A stretch of 12,146 nt of DNA from Methylacidiphilaceae bacterium UBA1321. Its GTDB lineage: Bacteria; Verrucomicrobiota; Verrucomicrobiia; Methylacidiphilales; UBA1321. The position numbers and the translations under genes are program-made. Where the stretch lies: positions 1 through 12,146 of the forward strand of contig DBTH01000073.1 of assembly GCA_002306945.1 (NCBI GenBank). Reading direction: 5' to 3'. The notes beneath the pieces were generated by a model, which saw nothing but the letters and a program-made list of their open reading frames with translations, had not been told where the DNA came from and ran no database searches. Below, piece after piece: positions 6,530 through 12,146 of this stretch. Within the stretch, counting starts at the first letter, position 1, and every line of letters starts with the position of its first letter.

Positions 6530-6543
6530 GCGGTTTTCACCGC
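6530..6543 (-). other. Small GAAA-tetraloop hairpin in the leader before rplV
   Basis: Read on the minus strand the sequence is GCGGT-GAAA-ACCGC, a perfect 5-bp stem closed by a GNRA-type loop. It lies 15 nt after the stop of the hypothetical gene and 37 nt before the rplV start. No U-tract follows, so it is not a standard intrinsic terminator. It could protect an mRNA end, be a protein site, or be chance. The structure is seen directly; any function is inference. Confidence 0.4.
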
Positions 6544-6558
6544 TTGTCTCGGCAACGA

Positions 6559-7338
6559 TCATTTTTCCGTTGCCACGGCGACCCGGTCGCCCACTTTCAA
6601 ATTCGCTTTACCGCCCACCGACTGGTCGACCAGCGCCGCGCTCAGTTGAGAGCGGGCCAGGATCACCGTCAAGCGGCCGATTACCTTGTCCTGACGAAGC
6701 ACCCAAAACGGCATCCCTTCGCGCACTCCCTGGTTTTTGCCCAAGTTGATGACGACGGTTTTCAGTTCACCGTTGAGGTCGACAATCTGGCCATCTTTGA
6801 GCGAGGAGGCCACAGGGATAAAACTTTGTCCCTTGCCCTCGATCACGCTCGTGGCCATCCGGACTGCCACTTCGTACTCAGCCCTTTTTTGAGGGTTGAG
6901 CGACTGGGCGTCCCGTATCAGATCCTGGCTTGTGGCCAGAAGGAGCTTGAGCGCTTTTTCACCTTCCTGCCGTTTTTGTTCGGCCTGGTAGGCTTCCTTG
7001 ACCGCGGCGAGCACCCGTTCCTGAAGACGTTTTTCGTCGTCTGTCAGAATGTCGATGCCCAGCGCCGTGTCGCGCAGCAGCTTTTCCTGATACAGTTGCC
7101 GGAAGAAATCGGCTTCAGCATTAGCCAAAGCGACGTTTTCCGTCAACTGTCCAATTGTCTTGAGCAGGTCTTCGCGGGAAGTTTCCTTCAACCGCGGAGC
7201 CGTCTCCGTCTTTCCATCCTTCAAAGAACTATTTGCCGGCGATTGTGCGCCGACCGGACCAAGCACAAGGCTCAGCCCGATAAATCCGTACAGCAGTCCG
7301 ATTCGTTTACTTGGCCACCTTTTCAGTGTGTTGACCAT
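6559..7338 (-). CDS. Hypothetical secreted/envelope protein: signal peptide, helical region, C-terminal MreC/FlgT-like beta domain
   Basis: I do not recognise this 259-aa protein as a named family. Residues 1-12 are basic (KRWPSKR), 13-28 hydrophobic (IGLLYGFIGLSLVLGP), and VGA-Q at 29-32 is a plausible signal peptidase I site, so it is probably exported. Residues 52-150 are rich in Glu, Lys, Gln, Leu and Ala and probably form long helices or coiled coil. Residues 180-256 read like a small beta-barrel (VVINLGKNQGVREGMPFWVL, then VIGRLTVI and LKVGDRVAV), resembling the C-terminal domains of FlgT or MreC-type proteins; this is a pattern resemblance only. The ATG at 7336-7338 lies inside rpsS, giving a 32-bp overlap. 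No later in-frame ATG would keep the signal peptide. Base composition resembles the neighbours, so recent transfer is not indicated. Its role in a ribosomal operon is unknown. Confidence 0.85.
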   Translation of the reverse strand: MVNTLKRWPSKRIGLLYGFIGLSLVLGPVGAQSPANSSLKDGKTETAPRLKETSREDLLKTIGQLTENVALANAEADFFRQLYQEKLLRDTALGIDILTDDEKRLQERVLAAVKEAYQAEQKRQEGEKALKLLLATSQDLIRDAQSLNPQKRAEYEVAVRMATSVIEGKGQSFIPVASSLKDGQIVDLNGELKTVVINLGKNQGVREGMPFWVLRQDKVIGRLTVILARSQLSAALVDQSVGGKANLKVGDRVAVATEK

Positions 7339-7585
7339 GCTTGCGGAAGATACGGGTCGGGGAAAATTCGCCCAACCGGTGTCCTACCATGTTTTCTGTG
7401 ACGAAAACCGAGTTAAATATCTTTCCGTTGTGCACCAGGAAGGTGTGCCCGACAAAGTCAGGCGTGATCAGCGAACGACGCGACCAGGTCTTGATCGGTT
7501 TCTTGATCGTGGCTGCGCTCATCGCTTCGATCTTGCGCACCAGATGGTCGTCTACAAATGGACCTTTTTTTAAGCTTCTACCCAT
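7307..7585 (-). CDS. rpsS: 30S ribosomal protein S19 (uS19)
   Basis: S19 is a 30S head protein that, with S13, contacts the large subunit and lies near the A-site tRNA. The 92-aa product has the usual size and motifs: MGRSLKKGPFVDDHLVRKIE at the start, IKTWSRRSLITPDFVGHTFLVHNGK, then VTENMVGHRLGEFSPTRIFRKHG. Its 3' end overlaps by 32 bp the start of the inserted hypothetical gene, which takes the place normally held by rplV. A modest ribosome binding site (AAAGAGA) precedes the ATG. The gap after rplB is 27 nt. Confidence 0.97.
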   Translation of the reverse strand: MGRSLKKGPFVDDHLVRKIEAMSAATIKKPIKTWSRRSLITPDFVGHTFLVHNGKIFNSVFVTENMVGHRLGEFSPTRIFRKHGQHTEKVAK

Positions 7586-7612
7586 AACAAAATCTCTTTG
7601 TGGTTATACCGG

Positions 7613-8458
7613 TTAGGCCTTCTTGTTCTTGCGGCGTTCGACGATGAACTTGTTCGACGGCTTATACTTCGGGCGCGTCTTCAAGCCCTTGGCTAATTGA
7701 CCCCAAGGCGACACAGGATGTTGGCGTCCGCCACCACCCTTGCTCTTGCCCTGACCGCCACCATTGGGGTGATCGATCGGGTTCATCACCATACCGCGAA
7801 CGTGCGGACGGCGACCGAGCCAGCGGCTGCGACCGGCCTTGCCGAGGGAAACGTTTTCGTGCTCGATGTTGCCAACCTGTCCGATGGTGGCGTAGCACTT
7901 GGCGAAAATTTTGCGAATTTCGCCGGAGGGCAGGCGAATCTGGGCGTAACCTTCGTCCACCGACATGATGGTGGCGCTGCCGCCCGCGGTGCGGACGAGC
8001 TGGCCTCCACGGCCGGGAAGCATCTCGATGTTGTGGATCGAGGCGCTCAGGGGAATGAGTTCAAGCGGGAGGGCGTTGCCGACAATGGGCTCAGCCTTGG
8101 GACCGCTTTCAACCTTCGCTCCTACCTTGAGTCCACTGGGGGCGATAATGTAACGACGTTCGTTGTTGTCGAACTTGACCAAGGCGATGTAGGAGGTGCG
8201 GATCGGATCGTATTCGATCGTCTCGACGGTTCCTTTGACGCCGTAGTTGTTACGCTTGAAATCGATGATGCGATAGCGCTGTTTGTGTCCACCGCCGATG
8301 TGGCGCGAGGTCAGGCGGCCATGGTTATTGCGGCCTCCGGACTTGTGCCGGCTCTCGGTGAGAGGGGCGTGGGGCTTGGACGCAGTGACTTCGGCGTGAT
8401 CGGAAAGTTCCGTATAACGCAGGGTCGGCGTCAGGGGGCGAAATTTTTTAAGTGCCAT
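7613..8458 (-). CDS. rplB: 50S ribosomal protein L2 (uL2), DHPN variant
   Basis: L2 is a primary 23S rRNA binder near the peptidyl transferase centre and is needed for subunit association. The 281-aa product, near the usual 273-280, shows SGGRNNHGRLTSRHIGGGHKQRYRIIDFKRN, the SH3-like core with IAPSGLKVGAKV, and PGRGGQLVRTAGGSA, then GRSRWLGRRPHVRGMVMNP. The tunnel-side loop reads Asp229-His-Pro-Asn232-GGGQG rather than the usual bacterial DHPHGGGEG. His230, equivalent to the functionally important His229 of E. coli, is kept. A good AGGAG lies about 7 nt before the ATG. The gene follows rplW by 30 nt. Confidence 0.97.
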   Translation of the reverse strand: MALKKFRPLTPTLRYTELSDHAEVTASKPHAPLTESRHKSGGRNNHGRLTSRHIGGGHKQRYRIIDFKRNNYGVKGTVETIEYDPIRTSYIALVKFDNNERRYIIAPSGLKVGAKVESGPKAEPIVGNALPLELIPLSASIHNIEMLPGRGGQLVRTAGGSATIMSVDEGYAQIRLPSGEIRKIFAKCYATIGQVGNIEHENVSLGKAGRSRWLGRRPHVRGMVMNPIDHPNGGGQGKSKGGGGRQHPVSPWGQLAKGLKTRPKYKPSNKFIVERRKNKKA

Positions 8459-8488
8459 AGTTGTACTCCTGGACTAATGCGGCCGGTA

Positions 8489-8773
8489 TCAAACCAGCTC
8501 GATTTTATCTCCCTCTTTGAGAGTAACGATCGCCTTTTTCCAGTCGGAGCGTTTGCCAGCCTGGGCAGTGCGTTCGCGCTTGAGCTTGCCGCCGACCTGC
8601 AAGGTATTGACGCGCAGGGGCGTCTTCTTGAACAGGGTTTTGACGGCGTGCTTGATTTCCTGTTTGGTCGCGTCGACGGCCACTTTGAAGACGTACTGGT
8701 TGTGCTTTTCGCTCAAACCGGTGCTCTTTTCGGTGACGCGGGTCGTTTTAATGATCAAAAATGGGTCGCGCAT
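8489..8773 (-). CDS. rplW: 50S ribosomal protein L23 (uL23)
   Basis: L23 lies at the exit-tunnel rim and is the main ribosomal docking point for trigger factor and the signal recognition particle. The 94-aa product shows the family layout: an N-terminal stretch with TRVTEKSTGLSEKHNQYVFKV, the helix ATKQEIKHAVKTLF, the strand PLRVNTLQVGGKLKR, the basic loop RSDWKKAIVTL and the end KEGDKIELV. A glutamate in the trigger-factor docking loop cannot be assigned with confidence by eye. It lies 4 nt after rplD and 30 nt before rplB, the standard order. Confidence 0.96.
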   Translation of the reverse strand: MRDPFLIIKTTRVTEKSTGLSEKHNQYVFKVAVDATKQEIKHAVKTLFKKTPLRVNTLQVGGKLKRERTAQAGKRSDWKKAIVTLKEGDKIELV

Positions 8774-8777
8774 GGGT

Positions 8778-9395
8778 TTAGTCCTTCAATCGTTCCGAGA
8801 GGGTGCCGAGGGCGCCTTCGGTCAAGAGCACCTTGTCGTGGCGGAGCAATTGCTCACTGTTGACGAGGGTGCCTGTGGTGGTTTCCAACCGCGGGTTATT
8901 GCGGGAGGCGAGGTAAACGTTTTTGTCGATCTTGTCGAGGACGATGAGAACGGAGTCGTTCTTGCCGACGACCGGGCTCAGGGCCTTGATCAACGCAGCG
9001 GTCTTGGGCGTTTCGAGAGCCGGAGCTTCGATCAGGTAGACTTCGCCGTTGTTGACGCGGGCGCTCAAGACTTTCTTGAGGGCCAGCTGTTTGACCTTGC
9101 GGGGGGTCTTCTTGGAATAGTCGCGAGGGTGGGGTCCGAAAACCACTCCACCGCCACGCCACACGGGCGAGGAGGCGTAACCGGCGCGGGCGTTGCCGGT
9201 GCCTTTTTGGCGCCAGGGCTTTTTGCCCGAACGGTTCACGGTGGCCTTGGTCAGGGTCGAGTGCGTTCCGGCACGGCGATTGGCCTGGTAGGCTACCACG
9301 GTTTCGTGTACGGCTTGCGTGCCGATACCGTTGGTAATCAGTTCAACCTTCAATTTGCTGGCGGCATCGGCCGCGGAAAGAGGAGTCGCTTTCAT
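8778..9395 (-). CDS. rplD: 50S ribosomal protein L4 (uL4)
   Basis: L4 forms part of the exit-tunnel constriction with L22 and, in some bacteria, represses its own S10 operon by binding the leader; that leader is outside this window. The 205-aa product has the usual length. The extended tunnel loop is diagnostic: NRSGKKPWRQKGTGNARAG followed by SPVWRGGGVVFGPHPRDYSKK. The globular Rossmann-like part includes QLALKKVLSARV and the C-terminal EQLLRHDKVLLTEGAL segment. It follows rplC by 6 nt and precedes rplW by 4 nt. Confidence 0.97.
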   Translation of the reverse strand: MKATPLSAADAASKLKVELITNGIGTQAVHETVVAYQANRRAGTHSTLTKATVNRSGKKPWRQKGTGNARAGYASSPVWRGGGVVFGPHPRDYSKKTPRKVKQLALKKVLSARVNNGEVYLIEAPALETPKTAALIKALSPVVGKNDSVLIVLDKIDKNVYLASRNNPRLETTTGTLVNSEQLLRHDKVLLTEGALGTLSERLKD

Positions 9396-9401
9396 GTGAG
9401 G

Positions 9402-10100
9402 TTATTTTTTGGCCTTGGAAGCCTTCATGGGGTTAACCGGCTTCTTGACGGTCGTCTCGACAACTTTGGGCTGTCCCTTGATGGCGGTGCGGACGACGAC
9501 GTAGCTGCCGGCGGCGCCGGGAACGGCTCCGCTAATGAGGAGGACGTTGTCGGCTTCGCGAACCTGGACGACACGGAGATTCTGTACGGTGACCCGTATA
9601 TCGCCCCAGTGACCGGGCATGCAGTGGTTCTTGTAAATACGGCCCGGGGTGGAACGTTCGCCGATTGCACCGTTACGGCGGTGAGTCTTGCTGCCGTGGG
9701 CGGCGCCTTGTCCGGCGAAGTTGTGCTTGCGGACGACGCCCTGGAAACCTTTACCCTTGGAGATGCCGATGACGTCGACGTATTCGCCAGCCTTGAAGCG
9801 GTTGACGAGTACCTTGTCGCCGAGTTTGAACTCTTCGCCCTGGATGGGCTCGAATTCACGGACGAATTCCTTGGGGCTCTCTCCGGCTTTCTTGAAATGT
9901 CCGGCTTCGGGCTTGGAAACGCGTTTTTCGGTAGTGGTTCCCGTGCCAACCTGGACGGCTGAGTAGCCTTCCTTTTCGACGGTCTTGACTTGGAGAACGC
10001 TGTTGGGTTCCGCCAGGATGACGGTGACCGGCGTGATGGTGCCAGCGTTGTCATAAACGCGGGTCATGCCGATTTTCTGTCCTAAAATGCCGATGCTCAT
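9402..10100 (-). CDS. rplC: 50S ribosomal protein L3 (uL3)
   Basis: L3 is one of the two initiators of 50S assembly and extends a loop toward the peptidyl transferase centre. The 232-aa product starts with the conserved GILGQKIGMTRVYDNAG and has the central segment DVIGISKGKGFQGVVRKHNF (about residues 109-128), the basic loop HGSKTHRRNGAIGERSTPGR, and KNHCMPGHWGDIRVTVQNL before the terminal strands VLLISGAVPGAAGSYVVVR. The last about 25 residues are a Lys/Pro-rich tail, making it longer than the usual about 210 aa. It lies 36 nt after rpsJ and 6 nt before rplD. Confidence 0.97.
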   Translation of the reverse strand: MSIGILGQKIGMTRVYDNAGTITPVTVILAEPNSVLQVKTVEKEGYSAVQVGTGTTTEKRVSKPEAGHFKKAGESPKEFVREFEPIQGEEFKLGDKVLVNRFKAGEYVDVIGISKGKGFQGVVRKHNFAGQGAAHGSKTHRRNGAIGERSTPGRIYKNHCMPGHWGDIRVTVQNLRVVQVREADNVLLISGAVPGAAGSYVVVRTAIKGQPKVVETTVKKPVNPMKASKAKK

Positions 10101-10136
10101 AACTTGTTACGGTTAATGTTAGTCCGTTGGGACCAA

Positions 10137-10445
10137 TTAAATCTTGATGGTGATGTCAACGCCCGCAGGGAGGTTGAGTTTCTTCAGTTCGTCCACGGTT
10201 TTCGCCGTCGGCTGAAGTATGTCGATGAGCCGCTTGTGGGTGCGCATCTCAAATTGATCCATGCTCTTCTTGTCCACGTGCGGGGAACGGTTGACCGTGT
10301 AGCGTTCCACCTTGGTGGGAAGCGGGATGGGGCCGGCGACGGTCGAACCCGTGCGCGAGGCGGTTTCCGCGATTTCAGTGGCCGCCCGATCGAGCAGGCG
10401 GTAATCAAAACCTTTCAAACGAATGCGTATGCGTGTGTCTGCCAT
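10137..10445 (-). CDS. rpsJ: 30S ribosomal protein S10 (uS10, NusE)
   Basis: S10 is a 30S head protein that also acts as the transcription antitermination factor NusE, binding NusB, and links RNA polymerase-bound NusG to the ribosome. The 102-aa product has the standard length: ADTRIRIRLKGFDYRLLDRAATEI at the start, then GPIPLPTKVERYTVNRSPHVDKKSMDQFEMRTHKRLIDI with the NusB/head-binding loop, ending GVDITIKI. The gene starts only 3 nt after the fusA stop with no tuf gene between, so its expression is probably tied to fusA. Confidence 0.97.
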   Translation of the reverse strand: MADTRIRIRLKGFDYRLLDRAATEIAETASRTGSTVAGPIPLPTKVERYTVNRSPHVDKKSMDQFEMRTHKRLIDILQPTAKTVDELKKLNLPAGVDITIKI

Positions 10446-10448
10446 AGA

Positions 10449-12146
10449 CTATGCTTTCTTTTTGTCGCCCTTTTTGTCGACGATCTGCGCCACGATCTGG
10501 GCAGGCACCTGTTCAAAGTGCGACGGCTCCATGGTGTAGGCCGCGCGGCCCTTGGACATGGACCGGATCGTATTGACGTAACCGAACATTTCGGCCAGCG
10601 GTACTTCCGCGTGGACGAAGGAAGTCTTGTTCTTGGACTCGACGTTCATGATCTTGCCGCGGCGGCGGTTCAAGTCGCCGAGGATGTCGCCCTGATATTC
10701 GTCAGGGGTGGACACTTCGACTTTCATCATGGGTTCGAGCAGGATCGGACCGGCTTTCTTCATTGCGTCCTGGACGGCGAAAATAGCCGCCATCTTGAAT
10801 GCCAGTTCGTTCGAGTCGACTTCGTGGTAGGAACCGTCGAGAATATTGATCGTAACGTCGATGACCTGAGAGCCGTTGACAACGCCGTTGAGCAGCGCTT
10901 CTTCGACGCCCTTTTTACAAGCGGGGATGTATTCCTTGGGAATATTACCGCCAACAACCTTGCTCTCAACGACGATGCCTTTGCCGCGCTCGTTGGGGAT
11001 CATTTCGAGAATGACGTGACCGTATTGACCGCGACCGCCGGACTGCTTGACCAGCTTGCCTTCGCCCACCGACGACTTGGTGATGGTTTCGCGATAGGCG
11101 ATCTGGGGAGCGCCTGCGTTGGTCTCCACGTTGAATTCGCGGCGGAGACGGTCGCAAATGATGTCGAGGTGAAGTTCACCCATACCGGCAATAATGGTCT
11201 GGCCGGTTTCTTCGTTGGTTTTGACAACGAGAGTCGGATCTTCTTCAACCAAACGACCTAGGCTTGTGCCCATCTTTTCGCGATCACCCTTGGTCTTGGG
11301 CTCAATGGCCATCGAGATAACGGGTTCAGGGAAGGACGGCGGTTCGAGAATGACGTCAAAATCTTCGATACAGAGGGTATCGCCCGTCTTCACATCACGA
11401 ATACCAACGATGGCGGCGATGTCGCCCGCGTACACGGTATCGAGTTCGTCGCGCTTGTCGGCCTGAATCTGGACGAGTCGGCTGATACGGTCGCGCTTGC
11501 GGGTGCGGGGATTGTAGACGTTGGTACCCTTATTGAGCATGCCGGAGTAAACACGGAAGAACACGAGCTTACCGACGAAAGGATCGCTCCAGAGTTTGAA
11601 CGCGAGGGAACAGAACTTCGCGTTATCGTCCGCGGGAACGGGAACCGGTTCGTGCGTGTCGGGATTGAGACCCTTGGCCGGAGGAATATCGCTCGGGCCG
11701 GGGAGGTAATCAACGACGGCGTCGAGGAGGTATTGAACGCCCTTGTTCTTGAAGGCGGAACCGCCCACAACGGGAATAAATTCGTTGGCGATGGTGAGAC
11801 GGCGAATGGCTTCCTTGAGCTGCTTGGAAGTCGGGGTCTTTTCTTCGAGGAAAAGATTGCCGAGCTCTTCGTCCTTGTCGGCGACGGCTTCAATCAACTC
11901 TTTGAGAGCGTTGACGGCCATTTCTTTATGGTCGTCGGGAATATCGGTGAGCTGGTAGGTCGAGCCGATCAGATCGTTATCGGAATAAATGATGGCGCGC
12001 TGATTGATGACGTCGATCTGACCTTTGAGGTGATCTTCGGCACCGAGCGGAATGAGGACGGGCCAAGCGTTGGCGCCCAGCTTGTCGCGCATTTCGTTGA
12101 CGACGTTTTGGAAGTTGGCGCCGGTACGATCCATCTTGTTGACGAA
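10449..12146 (-). CDS. fusA: Elongation factor G, C-terminal 565 residues (starts outside the window)
   Basis: EF-G is the GTPase that drives translocation of tRNA and mRNA and, with RRF, ribosome recycling. The visible frame is open to the window edge and begins FVNKMDRTGANF, which is the G4 motif NKMD, so the G1-G3 motifs and true start lie beyond base 12146; the Met at 12132-12134 is internal. G5 is seen as GGSAFKNKG (about 128-136). Domain II follows (DPFVGKLVFFRVYSGML), then domain III with IIAGMGELHLDII, domain IV with QSGGRGQYGHV and HEVDSNELAFKMAA, and domain V with LEPMMKVEVSTPDEYQGDILGDLNRRRG and the FGYVNTIRSMSKGRAAYTME tail segment. The end is Lys-rich. It is 3 nt upstream of rpsJ. 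Confidence 0.97.
   Translation of the reverse strand, partial: FVNKMDRTGANFQNVVNEMRDKLGANAWPVLIPLGAEDHLKGQIDVINQRAIIYSDNDLIGSTYQLTDIPDDHKEMAVNALKELIEAVADKDEELGNLFLEEKTPTSKQLKEAIRRLTIANEFIPVVGGSAFKNKGVQYLLDAVVDYLPGPSDIPPAKGLNPDTHEPVPVPADDNAKFCSLAFKLWSDPFVGKLVFFRVYSGMLNKGTNVYNPRTRKRDRISRLVQIQADKRDELDTVYAGDIAAIVGIRDVKTGDTLCIEDFDVILEPPSFPEPVISMAIEPKTKGDREKMGTSLGRLVEEDPTLVVKTNEETGQTIIAGMGELHLDIICDRLRREFNVETNAGAPQIAYRETITKSSVGEGKLVKQSGGRGQYGHVILEMIPNERGKGIVVESKVVGGNIPKEYIPACKKGVEEALLNGVVNGSQVIDVTINILDGSYHEVDSNELAFKMAAIFAVQDAMKKAGPILLEPMMKVEVSTPDEYQGDILGDLNRRRGKIMNVESKNKTSFVHAEVPLAEMFGYVNTIRSMSKGRAAYTMEPSHFEQVPAQIVAQIVDKKGDKKKA

Noticed and set aside
6787..7228. Repeated SSLKDG segment in the hypothetical protein (residues 37-42 and 178-183)
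   Set aside because: The match is only six residues, with different codons and no similarity around it, so it is probably chance rather than a domain duplication.
8517..9962. A plus-strand open frame of 481 codons, and other long plus-strand frames at 122-1270, 7697-8863 and 10104-11261
   Set aside because: All lie antisense to strongly conserved ribosomal or fusA genes. Their translations have no recognisable domains, and their length follows from the codon bias of GC-rich genes on the opposite strand.

Overview
The window is one uninterrupted translation gene cluster (a str/S10/spc-type ribosomal operon), with every gene on the minus strand. In transcription order, from right to left, it reads: fusA (3' part) - rpsJ - rplC - rplD - rplW - rplB - rpsS - [envelope-type hypothetical gene] - rplV - rpsC - rplP - rpmC - rpsQ - rplN - rplX - rplE - rpsN - rpsH - rplF - rplR - rpsE - rplO - secY (5' part). 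Intergenic gaps are 2-66 nt and one pair overlaps (rpsS/hypothetical, 32 bp). I see no internal terminator with a U-tract and no convincing internal promoter, so the set is probably co-transcribed. No stretch longer than 66 nt lacks a gene, and I found no RNA gene, mobile element, CRISPR array or tandem repeat.

Organism: a moderately GC-rich bacterium. Several traits suggest the Planctomycetes-Verrucomicrobia-Chlamydiae group, most plausibly a Verrucomicrobiota/Opitutales-like organism: fusA directly followed by rpsJ with no tuf, no rpmD (L30) between rpsE and rplO, and the style of the SecY N-terminus. This placement is inferred from gene order and remembered family sequences, not from a search.

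Regions: (1) 10446-12146, elongation factor G, cut inside its G4 NKMD motif at the window edge. (2) 7307-10445, S10-operon genes rpsJ to rpsS. (3) 6559-7338, a gene that does not belong to the standard operon: a predicted secreted or periplasmic protein with a signal peptide, a long charged helical region and a small C-terminal beta domain. (4) 4413-6492, rplV to rpsQ. (5) 314-4393, spc-type genes rplN to rplO. (6) 1-271, the SecY N-terminus. The products are 30S and 50S ribosomal proteins, a translocation GTPase and the Sec channel, so the locus links ribosome synthesis to protein export.

The departures from a textbook operon are the extra envelope-protein gene, a short S14 that has lost three of its four zinc cysteines, an S3 KH loop ending in Ala, an L2 DHPN variant, a roughly 70-residue disordered N-terminal extension on S5, charged or Ala-rich tails on several other r-proteins, and the missing L30 gene. 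No wholly new system is evident. The inserted gene is the best candidate for something undescribed.
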